IMG/VR virus record: IMGVR_UViG_3300025141_000124
Span: 1 to 54,454 of that record
Direction: 5' to 3' (one strand)
DNA from: a virus
DNA length: 54,454 nt
The notes beneath the pieces are model-generated. The model saw only the letters and a list, made by a program, of their open reading frames with translations. It was not told the DNA's origin and did no database searches. This document shows positions 21,001 through 30,096 of this stretch, one piece after another. A program made the translations under genes and the position numbers. Each line of letters starts with the position of its first letter. The first letter of the stretch is position 1.

Positions 21001-22572
21001 AAATGATCTTGCGGAACAAATCTTCTGATTAAACCATCGCTGATCATTCAGTAAATAAGTTTCTTTTGAAAAATCTCGTGAGCCAAGAACCATTTCTGGT
21101 CTATTCATTTCTCCTAACAAATCTGTTGAGCTTGTTGCTCCGATTAGTTCCGCAGAAACAGAAAGTGGAATACCAACGTCTTTATGGTCGTATAAGCTAC
21201 CTAATATTACATCTCCCGCATATATCCTTGTAGAAAAAGAATCTTTCTTATAATCATCAAGGCTTTTCATTAATCTTTTTAGTTTTGTTTCTTGGTCTTT
21301 GGGTTTGGCACCAGGATTAGCAATAACCTCAGGATCAACAATGGCCCTCAAAGAATTCTTGAAGTAAGGCTTTGTAAGAACTGGGGCCGTAAACATCTCC
21401 AGAGCGTCATCTGCTTCGACAAATCCGACCGGCAGATTAACTAATTGTTGCGGAGCAATTATTGGTGATAAGAAATATTTATATGAAGAATCGTGTCCTT
21501 CTTCAGAGATAGTTAAAAATATATCACTTTCATCTGATGGATATGTTAGATCTGCGTCAATTACTTCGATATCTGGAGGAAAAGCATGGTCAAAAACTAT
21601 TGCCTTATAATCCTTGCTCTGCTTATTTATAAGCTCAAAGCAAAAGAATAAATTTTCATCATCTGATGTGCCTTCTAGATTAATAACTCCTGAGCTATTT
21701 CTTCCTGATAAATCTGGAGTCTTTATGTATAAAGATCCATTTACTTCGGTATAGTATCCTATTACTCCTTGAGATTTGCTGCTTTCTATAAAATCTTCTT
21801 TTATATGAAAAATTGGAAAAAGCTCCAACAAGATTTGAGATATTCTTTCGTCAGTTATGTTATCTATATCAATATCTGATAAGAATCCAGTTAGTTCACC
21901 AAATGTTACTCCGGAAATTCCAACATAATTTTTTAATCCAAAAATAGGATTGCTAAGCTCCTGAGTTAATGCCTCCAAAATAGACTTTATTTTTTCAATT
22001 GGAATGAATTTAAATCCACCAATTTTAGATACAGAACTTAATCTTATTCTTTTTTTGTTCTTACTTTCTACCTCGCTGTTAACCGAATCAACGCTTGATA
22101 GTGAGCTTCTAAGGCTGCTCATATACAAACTTGGTAAGCCACTAGAGTGAAGTCCAGTGGTTATATTCGGCATATTCTGGAGGGCTCTATTTATTTTTAC
22201 TCTTGCGTTTACAAGCTCAGAAATTTTCTGAGAATCACTATCAGATATTTGTTCAATTTTATTTTTAGCAAATGTAGCAAGCTCTTTTATTGGAAGATTA
22301 TAACGACCAAGCTTATCGGCACTAAGAGGCCTGATATCCGTGCCCTTAAAAGCTATCTTGACTATAGAGCCGCCAATAAGCGGAACGACATCAAAGTCGC
22401 CACTGCCGGCACTTGAAGCCTCCGGAAATAGAACCTCATAGCCAGCGCCTTCTAGGCCGGCACGGCTAGTTGATTCGTCTTCCTCTATGCAGTTTACCTT
22501 GACTTTAGAGAAATCTTCGTCCGTATTTATGGGTCCGATTAGATCTAATAAAATCTTTGAAGAATTAGCCAT
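15007..22572 (-). CDS. Giant tail/baseplate structural protein with internal membrane-helix cluster (2521 aa)
   Basis: A single uninterrupted frame of 2521 codons, preceded by TGGAG 8 bases before the ATG. Residues 1 to about 1200 are beta-rich and unrecognised. Residues about 1204-1350 are a coiled coil that passes into an Ala/Ser-rich run (ADAASASATEASDAAESADP). Residues about 1577-1660 form a nearly continuous hydrophobic block with three or four predicted membrane helices (VLLVPIKVIFCIIDVICALL, AMALALVLHVVELLLCIIIK). Another hydrophobic segment lies near 1705-1722. The C-terminal 200 residues include a filamin/Ig-like module (NGGEYTFAITAPAAGIVKVR). There is no signal peptide. It sits between spike and wedge genes, so it is probably a virion or tail-tip protein. 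Buried membrane helices may insert into a host membrane during ejection; that is inference. Confidence 0.7.
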   Translation of the reverse strand: MANSSKILLDLIGPINTDEDFSKVKVNCIEEDESTSRAGLEGAGYEVLFPEASSAGSGDFDVVPLIGGSIVKIAFKGTDIRPLSADKLGRYNLPIKELATFAKNKIEQISDSDSQKISELVNARVKINRALQNMPNITTGLHSSGLPSLYMSSLRSSLSSVDSVNSEVESKNKKRIRLSSVSKIGGFKFIPIEKIKSILEALTQELSNPIFGLKNYVGISGVTFGELTGFLSDIDIDNITDERISQILLELFPIFHIKEDFIESSKSQGVIGYYTEVNGSLYIKTPDLSGRNSSGVINLEGTSDDENLFFCFELINKQSKDYKAIVFDHAFPPDIEVIDADLTYPSDESDIFLTISEEGHDSSYKYFLSPIIAPQQLVNLPVGFVEADDALEMFTAPVLTKPYFKNSLRAIVDPEVIANPGAKPKDQETKLKRLMKSLDDYKKDSFSTRIYAGDVILGSLYDHKDVGIPLSVSAELIGATSSTDLLGEMNRPEMVLGSRDFSKETYLLNDQRWFNQKICSARSFAAFVCPNILTDIGQIPANWIALGSPALGEEGITLKIPFGENNAGVSLYNPGIVSSFALYAVDKYGQIIRVSGENIKINPQSFIISSLTPDGFLEDGTVLHKNSDIENLTIELTEPISSGSIYLYEAISETEPGNGILFDADGITISYQSQQLSLSSSDSDSLIKNLFGTRTGKFFIQIVLDTGITSDFILINIESEGTVIGDVPSAPDPRITFKDPNLLKAPRFGREIDSIPLLMDDKTNAEIILRYDKPVFKKGLELYAYIGVLNNQENNDILKEDIGWPTTVTKSSSPLVYTLLDTPDHTSLIIPTGLEYELGSEYFSRINNGTNRRVKLKFPGPGSKLNLSRFNQLTYSGGNYRAYIILSNSKITDATPILQKPNYAIIPIGSKKGEEDKPAFINPPHITGLAIRVSGAGIGTDQSFSNISKAGVDSCGKYIDWLDSTQGGPIAYQAELKTNNKIERLAVIFNGPPDEPRKSRSYSFTIGSGSSAKKITKYRFGFVKGESEKLVANFHNITGITDTGYLDVVVTKKDKRFNVTYDSTVYNRLTVSFSGSGEVIDDSIVKNDPSISEDAMILASEENKLIPYIFYDQISPYPNIFPANLGLSSIPIQTDPGKWAFTPTTSFLRFPSPIKIYPSVDLIFGSEIDGKTYGMFLSDSDANPSKENSHGEIVKINILGDSEAQIPLSEVQAGIDRVKEQGEEQLANLDRQKAALESEKEGATEGEVSDIDGKIQEIEEKQADYNQALTTADAASASATEASDAAESADPSSAAASAAGAATGAAADALGLLEDGLALIQSLTDKLSSLTQLASQAADGLVQSASAMEPRASDFTRTNIDNIYIDKDSLIPTSFIQQTDDNTEFKLTLTFRFGQTSAIKFNVPEIIEIEDDGGARYSANGDLKFSDFRLKSNKAFFIIASGATRDTKVELGGRRLKILGFKLVGINQRFKVRAPDLGLSLYGADNCISIALTNSSEKHMQIARQLGNDIAIDLEDKIESSISGGARSKRGSPSDLKEKLEERYLKFMSVTLDKANVPKEQIQSFCDMSFHLTAELTMQLRNFKVLLVPIKVIFCIIDVICALLNPIALVFAIIRLFLCLYDLILLLPQLAVPAMALALVLHVVELLLCIIIKVLGIINAINEISTALQNAIEQKNYPAIIALEETIAEHLASLEADLTVLDPILNVLALFLELLSLTFAFPCQIKTDADEEACIDPSQLAGLIMSKVVPAGRIVPDALLPMAQTYTTLPVDDVGSAGNTPPAIFDFGSILSEVSEQASGVEIVSDNTGFGGRPLPGIRSSLTGDNILIEEGGFFEGDLDGNGEHDNVNYQSLRFNGGSFEGTFGLSFSRSTKEFAIFTGPDPRMVWFEFNESGKTAPHAFIPFFAPFFDKKTIDNLQTLDSPPSFLKPDGNSLKIAGDMDDIGFVSPIDGASDKDTTGGFFLERGADLNGARTYQPKPLTVTFELQEPGVNPDTLSAEFTPVEVTKTFGSIPMIALIDDEFNIYFVEEPGTGQGGIIVEDVNGVPAITAIHAKMMNFPTAPKKAFAVEGREIYLSFAELNPDPASIQAASLEALENDHEINAGEILIWQQANYNAIADSADQPFEFFADGTAVGDYNYVGGSPEDIDAITRAANTINVFDFPTLYIVDMRQLADDIAAACGASGPTELLLDLPGFTDTETIEDSITTLSECTQAFLDYFSSTIEDLNGVPVGIIPKVRSFLELGNVPEQISVRDVIDQYNILKDCYEGEIDNICGFVINPLNTSFKLLNDEDETPLTDFIDPEQEGLANLINFDIVDELEFDEELDGFPKITGAMEYASGVGDSAIVTVGSKAVINITPRDCYDDVLSPALDLTDSIKIDFLRDDTGGAKLASPSEGNEASIFEKNGGEYTFAITAPAAGIVKVRATVCSTVIQAVTDRGIIIPETDELEAKVDCVDDSAISIAEAEEVFAPGALTKVDRILTILFAKGIDSSSSGDKDRENSAKSSKPTPQTFGTKLEN

Positions 22573-22596
22573 CTATATAGCTCCAGATATTAACAT

Positions 22597-22629
22597 ATTA
22601 CCTTGAATAATAATATTATTCAAGGTAAT
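22597..22629 (-). promoter_or_regulatory. Perfect 33-nt palindrome spanning the spike gene stop
   Basis: The 16-base arms attaccttgaataata and tattattcaaggtaat are exact reverse complements separated by one base. On the coding strand the hairpin begins about 11 bases before the TAA stop of the spike gene and ends about 25 bases before the next ATG. No strong T-run follows on the minus strand, so it is not a classic terminator. It could protect or process the mRNA, or partly terminate. Confidence 0.55.
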
Positions 22630-25009
22630 CAAATAAGCAGTGAGCCTGAGCCAAAACTCCCTCTATTGTTGCAGTAGGGGTGTCTATAGATATTGGATCC
22701 TTATAGGTCTTTCTGGGAGACTGATTTCCTTCTCTTACCTCAACACTCTGTCCGGCTAAAATCAGCTTAGAAGTACTTTCTAGGCAGATATCTCCGTCAT
22801 TTCTTATAATCATAGGGCTGCCAGTATTCATGCCAGCAATTACAAGCCCATTTTTACTTATGGAGATTATATAATCTGATGCGTTAGTCTCTTCGGCTTC
22901 TTCTCCGAGAAATCCCTTGTGATTAACATTTACTCTTAATTCAAATCTTCCTTCATTAAATTTATCACCATTTGTTCCTCCAACATTTATGAGGGCATCT
23001 CCATCTGTTTGTAGAATTAAACTTCTATTATTCTTATCTTTTCCAAACCAAGCAATCATGCTTCCTGCGGTATCTAATATAATACTTTTCATATCATTAT
23101 GATCCGCTCCAACAGATGCCTCAATTGCTCCTTCAAAATTTAGATTTGCGCTCTTTCCGCCAGAAGCTTTCCTGCTCTCTCCAGACTCGTCAACATTGGT
23201 TGTTGATACGACATCTCCATCATCATTCTTACTTACCGCGAATGAGTTAGTATACTGATAATTTGCTCTATTATCATTTTCATCAAAGTCAAGAGTAAGA
23301 TCTTTTCCAGCCACCAAAACTCCACCGCCCGGATCAATAGCTGGACTGCCCGGAGAGACTCCTACTGCTGCCATATAAGTTACTTGAGCTGAATCTTCCC
23401 CATTTAAATCAAGTGCCTCAGAGCTTCTTTCAAAAGATTTATTTATAGAGTTTCCCGGAATAAACCCTACGCATGCTGTGTTTTGAAATGGAATCAAAAC
23501 GCTATTAATGGTGTTTGCTATCAGCATCTCAGCAGCAGCATAAATATTATGATGTTTTGTTGGGTTTATTCGAATATTTTCAGGCTGCTCAGCGGTTTGT
23601 TCTAATCCCTGGAAGTAACTATCATCATTTGAGTGTCTAATTCCTGTAAATCTAGTTACGCCTTCTCCCTCAGAAAGAACGAGATCTACGGCAGATTCAG
23701 ACGGAATAAGAATTCCGCTCTCAGCATCCCTTAGTGTTATTGGAATTTTTTCTTTTTTTCTAAAGTTATATGTTGTTTCTATCTTCTCAGAAGAATCAGA
23801 ATAAAACTCAGCAAAGTTTGGATAAAAAATATTTCCAGTATCTGATGTCGCAGGGATGTTCGCCTTTAAAGCCCCCTCTTTATCAATGGAAAAAATGAAA
23901 TTACTTTCATTATTAGATACCTCATTGGACAGGCTGTTTGTTGATAGCTGGAAATGATATCCCATTCCTCTGCGAGACTGGAGCCGGCCCTTCTCATATT
24001 CCAATCGAATGTCTGATTCATCGGCCCGACCACCAGCATTACCAATAACAACTCGGCCATAATTTGGATCTAATAGCTCTCCTCTTGAGTTGATAACGTT
24101 TCCTGCAATAATCTCTATAAGCTGGTGAGGCGCTAAATGTAAAGCATTCTCTTGAGAAATAGCTCTTGTTTCTTTGTTATTTGAAAATTTAGATACATTT
24201 ATTGAGTCAATTTCTCCAGATTCAACATCCCAGCCTCTAAAGTAATCAGATTCAGAAATCTCATTAATAACAATTCTGTACTCAGATAGAGCAGGATTTC
24301 TTTTATCTCCAAAAATACTTGATCTTGCAGCTCTAAACCCCGGATATATTCCCCTTACCATTCCGTAGTCTAAATTATATGTTTTTAAATCATTGCCAAT
24401 ATCTGCAATTCCGCTTTTTTGAGTGAATCCAGATGGAATTCTAATTGCGTCTCTTGACGTAATTCTGTGGGCCGAACTAACCAGCTGCATAGAGTCGGAT
24501 ACTAATGCCGTATTTGTTTTTACGGAATTTGCTTTAGATATAAATAATCCACTAGAATGTTCGTTCCCAAGAAAAATTCCAGCAATAGCTCCGTCTCCGC
24601 CAAATAAATACAGTTCCCCGCCACCAGCGCCTACGGCCTTAAGCTCTCCCGGCACCAATCCCTTTGTTGGATAGTTGGATCTTCCTGCTAAAGTATTTCT
24701 CGAAGGCGCTCTTGATTCGGAGTTATCTCTATCTGCTTTAGGAATAATTCTTAATGCCTGGAATATCCCCTTCCCGCCTGGAAAAACTCTAGAATAAATA
24801 ACAGTATCACCAATGTCTGGATGCTGATAAATTCCTGCGCTGCCTGTTCCTCCATAGTAAACTGGAGGAATTATTATTGGATCCTTAATATCCGTTAAAT
24901 CAGTTACTACATGCAAATCTCCAGTATTTTTATCAACCTTTATTATTCTGCCTTCTTTTACTTTATATTTTTGGAGCTGATTCTTTACGCTATCCACGCC
25001 TACTTTCAT
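22616..25009 (-). CDS. Baseplate central spike, OB-fold (gp5/gpV-like)
   Basis: Residues about 15-85 look like the OB-fold of spike proteins: GRIIKVDKNTGDLHVVTD, then YQHPDIGDTVIYSR, the usual 'hPxxGDxV' signature, closing with FQALRI. The remainder (797 residues in all) is repetitive beta structure. The last about 90 residues (ISISKNGLVIAG, SPMIIRNDGDICLES, KLILAGQSVEV) look like a trimeric beta-helix. No lysozyme domain like that of T4 gp5 was recognised. The start is clear: a perfect AAGGAGGT ribosome site, and the ATG directly follows the TAA of the hub gene. In this family a trimer caps the tube and pierces the outer membrane. The role is well supported by motif and neighbours. Confidence 0.8.
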   Translation of the reverse strand: MKVGVDSVKNQLQKYKVKEGRIIKVDKNTGDLHVVTDLTDIKDPIIIPPVYYGGTGSAGIYQHPDIGDTVIYSRVFPGGKGIFQALRIIPKADRDNSESRAPSRNTLAGRSNYPTKGLVPGELKAVGAGGGELYLFGGDGAIAGIFLGNEHSSGLFISKANSVKTNTALVSDSMQLVSSAHRITSRDAIRIPSGFTQKSGIADIGNDLKTYNLDYGMVRGIYPGFRAARSSIFGDKRNPALSEYRIVINEISESDYFRGWDVESGEIDSINVSKFSNNKETRAISQENALHLAPHQLIEIIAGNVINSRGELLDPNYGRVVIGNAGGRADESDIRLEYEKGRLQSRRGMGYHFQLSTNSLSNEVSNNESNFIFSIDKEGALKANIPATSDTGNIFYPNFAEFYSDSSEKIETTYNFRKKEKIPITLRDAESGILIPSESAVDLVLSEGEGVTRFTGIRHSNDDSYFQGLEQTAEQPENIRINPTKHHNIYAAAEMLIANTINSVLIPFQNTACVGFIPGNSINKSFERSSEALDLNGEDSAQVTYMAAVGVSPGSPAIDPGGGVLVAGKDLTLDFDENDNRANYQYTNSFAVSKNDDGDVVSTTNVDESGESRKASGGKSANLNFEGAIEASVGADHNDMKSIILDTAGSMIAWFGKDKNNRSLILQTDGDALINVGGTNGDKFNEGRFELRVNVNHKGFLGEEAEETNASDYIISISKNGLVIAGMNTGSPMIIRNDGDICLESTSKLILAGQSVEVREGNQSPRKTYKDPISIDTPTATIEGVLAQAHCLFDYLE

Positions 25010-28000
25010 TTAAGTAACCTCCTTACTGAGAAGGCCTGACGGAATATCAACTATCCCTATCTCTATTATGCCTGATTTATAACCCCTCGATGCAGCTCCA
25101 ACTACCTCTGTTCGTATATCAAGCCAGCCGGCTTGGCTTGGGCCGCCCTTCGGAAAAATACCAGATGCCTGATCATCGGTCAGCGAGCTAATACTTTCAT
25201 CATGCTTTAGGGCAGACAGAATTCTTCTGTCCAAACACTTGATTTCTCCAATTTGATTTTTATCTGTTTTCTTGAAGTATGAAACTTGCTCAATAATTTT
25301 ATTCGCAGGAACACTCCGAACCGGCTGACTGTTGGGCAGGGTCAATGGCTTTAGGGTATTTTTTCCGGCTCCACCTAATAGCGGATTCTTCTGAGATATC
25401 TGGGAGGGTCGCTCAAATAGCTCCCTTATCTTTGCCATCTTACCTTGAGCGCTCTCAATCCCTTCTTCATCATCTTCGTCTAGTGCAAAGCCTCTTATCA
25501 AGAGGTACCTTGACCCGGAAAGACTTCCGATTAAATCTAGCATCATATTGGTGAATCTAATCTGATTATCTTTGAATGACAGGAGGCTAGCTAAAGACGC
25601 ATCATCTGACGGGAATACTAATGTTGAGTCTGGATTGAGTGGTCGATAATTATCATCAGTTTCGCTTGATCTATAGATTAGCGTTGGGTCATCTAAAAAG
25701 CTAGATACCAGTTGCTGGCCAATAACATCTAGCGGGCCGGGTATGTAGCCTCCGACGGGGTGACCATATTCAACGGTTAAATCTGTAGTAAATGAACTGC
25801 CAAAGTTAAAAGTGTGGGCGACACTTTTCACGTAATATAACAAGCCTTTGCTTGGAATATAAACGGTATCTCCAGGCTGATAGAACTCATTTCCGGCGAT
25901 AGTAACTGTTCCGGTATTTATCGATAGCTTCTCCATTCCAAGCTTCAAAATTGCATACGGTTTCGCCTGACCATTAGAATCACTTATAAACGGAAGAGAT
26001 AGCTGGTGCGCCTGGTAGCCGTACTGTCTCCATAGGTCAAAATCTGTTGCTCCAGCCCAGAAGTAAAGATCCTCAAGTCCGCGATTTATATTTGCGCCGA
26101 AGCCGAGTGGGGCGTCACCCTTTATGTCTAATCTGGTGAAATTGGGAGGATTCTCCTGAAAGGTGGAATTAAGAATATGCTCATCTTTCAATATGAACCT
26201 TTTTCCAGAACCCTGCCCTAAGAGGTTTCTCGTGTCATCCTCAATTAAGTGATCATATAAGGATCCTTCTGCCATTTTGCCAGTCAAGATGTCAGATCTT
26301 GTCTGTAGGGCGTTTGCACTTCTTTCTAAAAAGTCTACAACTTTATCATTTATATTTAGCTCTATCCCGTCTGACTCTTCTCCAGTTCGAAGAATAGTCT
26401 CTATCTCCTTAAGCTCTTCTTCTTTAGCTAGATTTGCCTGAAGCATTGAAACGAGACTATCTCGATCTGATATTGTCTTTTCTAACGTACTTATTAGCCC
26501 ACTAGAGCCTGCGAAGATAGCCTTGTCTCTCGAATCTTCATCTGTTATTTTGTAAACAAAATTCTTATCATTAAACTCGGACTCTATGTGCAATCCATTT
26601 GCCGGGTCGCGACCGAATTGCCTTTTGAATGTATTTCTAATATTATTTAAGTCAGAAGCCGTAAAGTTCGTCGCAGGGGCTTCGCCCTCGCCTTGTGATC
26701 CGGTAGACCCTCCCGCTGGAGTCTGCAGATCGCTTATTACGCTTGATTGCTCTTGAATAATTTGATCAAAGACGCCCAATAATTTATCAGTATTTCCCCC
26801 TAAGACATCTCCCTTATGCTGAAAGCTTGCAGATAAATCTAGACTATTTTCCGCCTGCCTTACCGATCTGAGTGGATCAGTAGATGTTATATTTGTTTGA
26901 AATAATCCTAAAAATTTTGTTTGAGCGGAGCTGCTAGGCTCCTCACCGGGAGTGTTACTATGATTTATAACAACTCCAAAAAACGGAAGAGAATCTGCTC
27001 CGCTAAGATTCATATTTGGAATAAGATTTTTATCAGGATATTGTCCTAAAAGCAATGATATAAGAACTATTTTTAGATTATACGTATGTATCTGGAGATA
27101 CATTCCTTCTATTCTTGTTTGAAATAAGTCTGTTATAAAGCTAGGAATAATGCTCTTATTCTCTTTCTTTTGAATTCTAATTGATTCCTTAAGAACACTT
27201 AATGGAACCCTGTTCCACGGCGGTGGCCTAAATTCCAAGTGACCCTGGGAGTTCGCAAAGAACTCAAGATCTAAATAACCAGAAGCTTCGCTGCACAACT
27301 GCCATGAGTTCTTGAACTCTCCATCAAACAGCTTCCAGCCGCCTGTGTTTAAAGCCAAAATAAATGGCTTAATATCCGCTGAGTCATACTGGTCAGAAAC
27401 TATTAAGAGGTTTCTATCTCGGTTAAGCCTAACATCTTCTATTTTCCTCTGAGCCCCAACAAGCATCATAGCTCTAGTCACATCATTGTTTTCCTCTGCA
27501 TCTCCAGACACAGGAAGGTTTACCGCTCCTGATAAACTAATTTGAATTCCAACTTGATCCTCAGATGTTAAAGCGTTACCTGACGTAGTACCTATTTTAA
27601 TTTGATTTCTAATGGCATTATCAATTGTTTCTATTTCCGATTGTAGTGTAGATACAAAGGCATTTATTGGAGAGATTCTTGATGGGCTCTTTTTTATATC
27701 TGCAATTTTTCTCCTTAGAACCCTCTTTCTTTTCTGCAGCTCCTTAACATTATTGTTGGCCAAGTCTCTTGCACTGGCATTATTAAATGCCTGCTCGGTG
27801 CTTGCTGAGTTCATTGTTAACATTCGATACGGCTGAAAATTTCCATAATAATTATTTTGTTTTCGAATAGTATTTAGAACTCCGGTTAACGGATCAAGGG
27901 GACTGAGTCTTGATGACTTATCTCTCTTATTATGTGCTGCAAACGCCTGCTCAATAAAGCTTTCTATGTTATATGGCTGTCCAACAATCAAAATGCTTAA

Positions 28001-30073
28001 TATGTTTGGGATATCTAAATTATTTAAAACATTATCTGTGACAGTTACTTGATTTACTTCACTGTGGTTAATATTATCTTGTGATTCTCCAGTAGCATCT
28101 GCAGCCTGGAATCCGGCAGTAGCCGTTATTATTCCAGACTTCCATCTATAAACAAATCCACTTGGATGCTGTAAAATCTTCTTGCCACTGAGCGATCCAA
28201 TTCCGTTATACTGACCCTGTAGTAAATTTCCTTCTGATGCATTTTGTCCGGCAAATAGTCCAGAATCGTAGCTAAGCATTCCAGTTTGTAGTAGCTGTTT
28301 ATTCTCATGCAAAAGCTCTCTTGATCCGGGAATTATAGCCCCCTGATCATCTCTGCTAAAATCATATGGAGTTAATGGATCTTCGAGAATTCCCTTTGGG
28401 TCTGCTAGCGCTGGCCGAATGGCAAACTGGCTCCACTTGAGCCAAGACATATTATCTGTACAAGATACGCTAAGAGAGTGGAATCCGCCAGAATATGTTT
28501 CTGACAAAGAAAGTACATATCCACCAAAAACGTGGATCATCCCGAATGAATTATCTTGATTCTTTCTAAGCTTTTTATATTGTTCTATGGAAATATCCTG
28601 ATTTGTGTAAAGCTGATATTCTGCCTTAAGAATAGAATTATCTATATCTAAGAACTCACCATCAAACGGTGACTCGCTCGCCTCCTCTGGGTACGCTGAC
28701 CCAGAATCAGTATAGTCGGTAAGAGTTCTGTTTCCCCTTATGTAAAAATGAACAGGATCTGATGCATTTATGAAGTTTTTACCTAAATAAAATTCTCTTA
28801 ACCTATTTCTGATATAATCTATATCTAAAGAATCGTCTGCAGAGCCCGCTCCTGCCAATTCTATAACTGATGATATTGCAGATGATGCATCAAGTTGTGG
28901 AAGATTTCCGGACATTCCCTCTGACCCGAGCCCGCCACTTAATAGTTCTGCGAGAATTCCAACAGACCCATGTAGTGCTTCTTGAATCGCGCATTCTATG
29001 TCGTCCTCTAGGATTACTCCGATCTTGTATGGATATACCAAATTGAAACTTGCAGTAGAGGGATTTGAGTCATAGCTAACACTTGTGGAAAAATCGCTAA
29101 ACAAGGCTAGCTCGATTACTCCGGTACCCGGCCCAATAATCTGATTCTCCGGATTATCTGGATCAACAATCCATGTTGTTAGATTATTATCAGTGGAGAA
29201 CGCATTTCTCCTAAGGACAGATGCTATATCGGCATTTACCTTGTCATATTCTTCAACGGCAGAACCATAAGATACCAAGCTTCCAAAGTCATCAAAGAAA
29301 TCACCAATAGGATCTTCGGGTGTCGTTAGTCCGTCATATTCGGCTCCAAACTCAACTCTTTTCTTTGATAATATTTCGCGAGCCTGAGAAGATGGTATAT
29401 TTTTTAAATATTCTCTATTCGCAATAGATCTTCTTTCACCAGAATTAACTATAAATGTTCTAGTTGCCAGATCAAATGTTGCTTGCGATTCACTGCCACT
29501 GGAAAATTCATCAAAATTTTGAGTAGTAGTATCAAACGATGCAGCAGACATATCTTTATCTAGCCATACCTCTAGCTTCTCAGTTACATATTCTTCTTTT
29601 GTTTTTCCAAGCTTATCCACATTTAGAAAAGATCCTTCTTTCAGAAGAGAGGATAGCAGGTTTACGCTATACATATGATTATCAGAAAAGAAATTTTCAA
29701 ACTTAGTCAAGCTCTCATAGGCTCGAATCTGCTGAACCTTAAATGCAAAGAGCGCCTTAGTAGCTTTTAGTAGCATCTTTTCTGTTTTATCAATAAACCT
29801 TATGTCATTAATCCCGCCAAATGAAGAGAAAGCTTTCTTCTTAACCAGAATAACTGCGTCTGGAGACATCGTTACAATATTTCTCGTATCAGGAGTTATA
29901 GATACCGAATGATCTTGATTCAAGAAGATTGAAGCTCCAGAGTTTACTAGTGATGGTTGATTTCCGGTACCACCACCAAGTTCGACATGAGCCGGATGAG
30001 AACCTCCGATTATATCGGACGTAGCCTTAAGGAGAGCGCTCGATATATTTCTCTTTAGAGTGTTTCTGGGCAT
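25010..30073 (-). CDS. Baseplate hub protein, gpD/gp27-like, greatly enlarged (1687 aa)
   Basis: Residues about 1390-1452 contain a hallmark of phage hub/late-control-D proteins: FYQPGDTVYIPSKGLLYYV, then FTTDLTVEYGHPVGGYIPG. The preceding part (about 1320-1380: LEDLYFWAGATDFDLWRQYG) belongs to the same domain. Residues about 480-560 and 900-960 also look like hub beta-barrel segments (FGGYVLSLSETY; LEFRPPPWNR). A coiled coil lies near 770-830 and another near 1210-1290. T4 gp27 has 391 residues, so this version carries over 1000 extra. It is followed at once by the spike gene, as in P2 and T4-like tails. No clear ribosome site precedes its ATG, 23 bases after the upstream stop, so reinitiation is likely. 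Confidence 0.8.
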   Translation of the reverse strand: MPRNTLKRNISSALLKATSDIIGGSHPAHVELGGGTGNQPSLVNSGASIFLNQDHSVSITPDTRNIVTMSPDAVILVKKKAFSSFGGINDIRFIDKTEKMLLKATKALFAFKVQQIRAYESLTKFENFFSDNHMYSVNLLSSLLKEGSFLNVDKLGKTKEEYVTEKLEVWLDKDMSAASFDTTTQNFDEFSSGSESQATFDLATRTFIVNSGERRSIANREYLKNIPSSQAREILSKKRVEFGAEYDGLTTPEDPIGDFFDDFGSLVSYGSAVEEYDKVNADIASVLRRNAFSTDNNLTTWIVDPDNPENQIIGPGTGVIELALFSDFSTSVSYDSNPSTASFNLVYPYKIGVILEDDIECAIQEALHGSVGILAELLSGGLGSEGMSGNLPQLDASSAISSVIELAGAGSADDSLDIDYIRNRLREFYLGKNFINASDPVHFYIRGNRTLTDYTDSGSAYPEEASESPFDGEFLDIDNSILKAEYQLYTNQDISIEQYKKLRKNQDNSFGMIHVFGGYVLSLSETYSGGFHSLSVSCTDNMSWLKWSQFAIRPALADPKGILEDPLTPYDFSRDDQGAIIPGSRELLHENKQLLQTGMLSYDSGLFAGQNASEGNLLQGQYNGIGSLSGKKILQHPSGFVYRWKSGIITATAGFQAADATGESQDNINHSEVNQVTVTDNVLNNLDIPNILSILIVGQPYNIESFIEQAFAAHNKRDKSSRLSPLDPLTGVLNTIRKQNNYYGNFQPYRMLTMNSASTEQAFNNASARDLANNNVKELQKRKRVLRRKIADIKKSPSRISPINAFVSTLQSEIETIDNAIRNQIKIGTTSGNALTSEDQVGIQISLSGAVNLPVSGDAEENNDVTRAMMLVGAQRKIEDVRLNRDRNLLIVSDQYDSADIKPFILALNTGGWKLFDGEFKNSWQLCSEASGYLDLEFFANSQGHLEFRPPPWNRVPLSVLKESIRIQKKENKSIIPSFITDLFQTRIEGMYLQIHTYNLKIVLISLLLGQYPDKNLIPNMNLSGADSLPFFGVVINHSNTPGEEPSSSAQTKFLGLFQTNITSTDPLRSVRQAENSLDLSASFQHKGDVLGGNTDKLLGVFDQIIQEQSSVISDLQTPAGGSTGSQGEGEAPATNFTASDLNNIRNTFKRQFGRDPANGLHIESEFNDKNFVYKITDEDSRDKAIFAGSSGLISTLEKTISDRDSLVSMLQANLAKEEELKEIETILRTGEESDGIELNINDKVVDFLERSANALQTRSDILTGKMAEGSLYDHLIEDDTRNLLGQGSGKRFILKDEHILNSTFQENPPNFTRLDIKGDAPLGFGANINRGLEDLYFWAGATDFDLWRQYGYQAHQLSLPFISDSNGQAKPYAILKLGMEKLSINTGTVTIAGNEFYQPGDTVYIPSKGLLYYVKSVAHTFNFGSSFTTDLTVEYGHPVGGYIPGPLDVIGQQLVSSFLDDPTLIYRSSETDDNYRPLNPDSTLVFPSDDASLASLLSFKDNQIRFTNMMLDLIGSLSGSRYLLIRGFALDEDDEEGIESAQGKMAKIRELFERPSQISQKNPLLGGAGKNTLKPLTLPNSQPVRSVPANKIIEQVSYFKKTDKNQIGEIKCLDRRILSALKHDESISSLTDDQASGIFPKGGPSQAGWLDIRTEVVGAASRGYKSGIIEIGIVDIPSGLLSKEVT

Positions 30074-30096
30074 ACTTATATGTTACTAATTCTATT

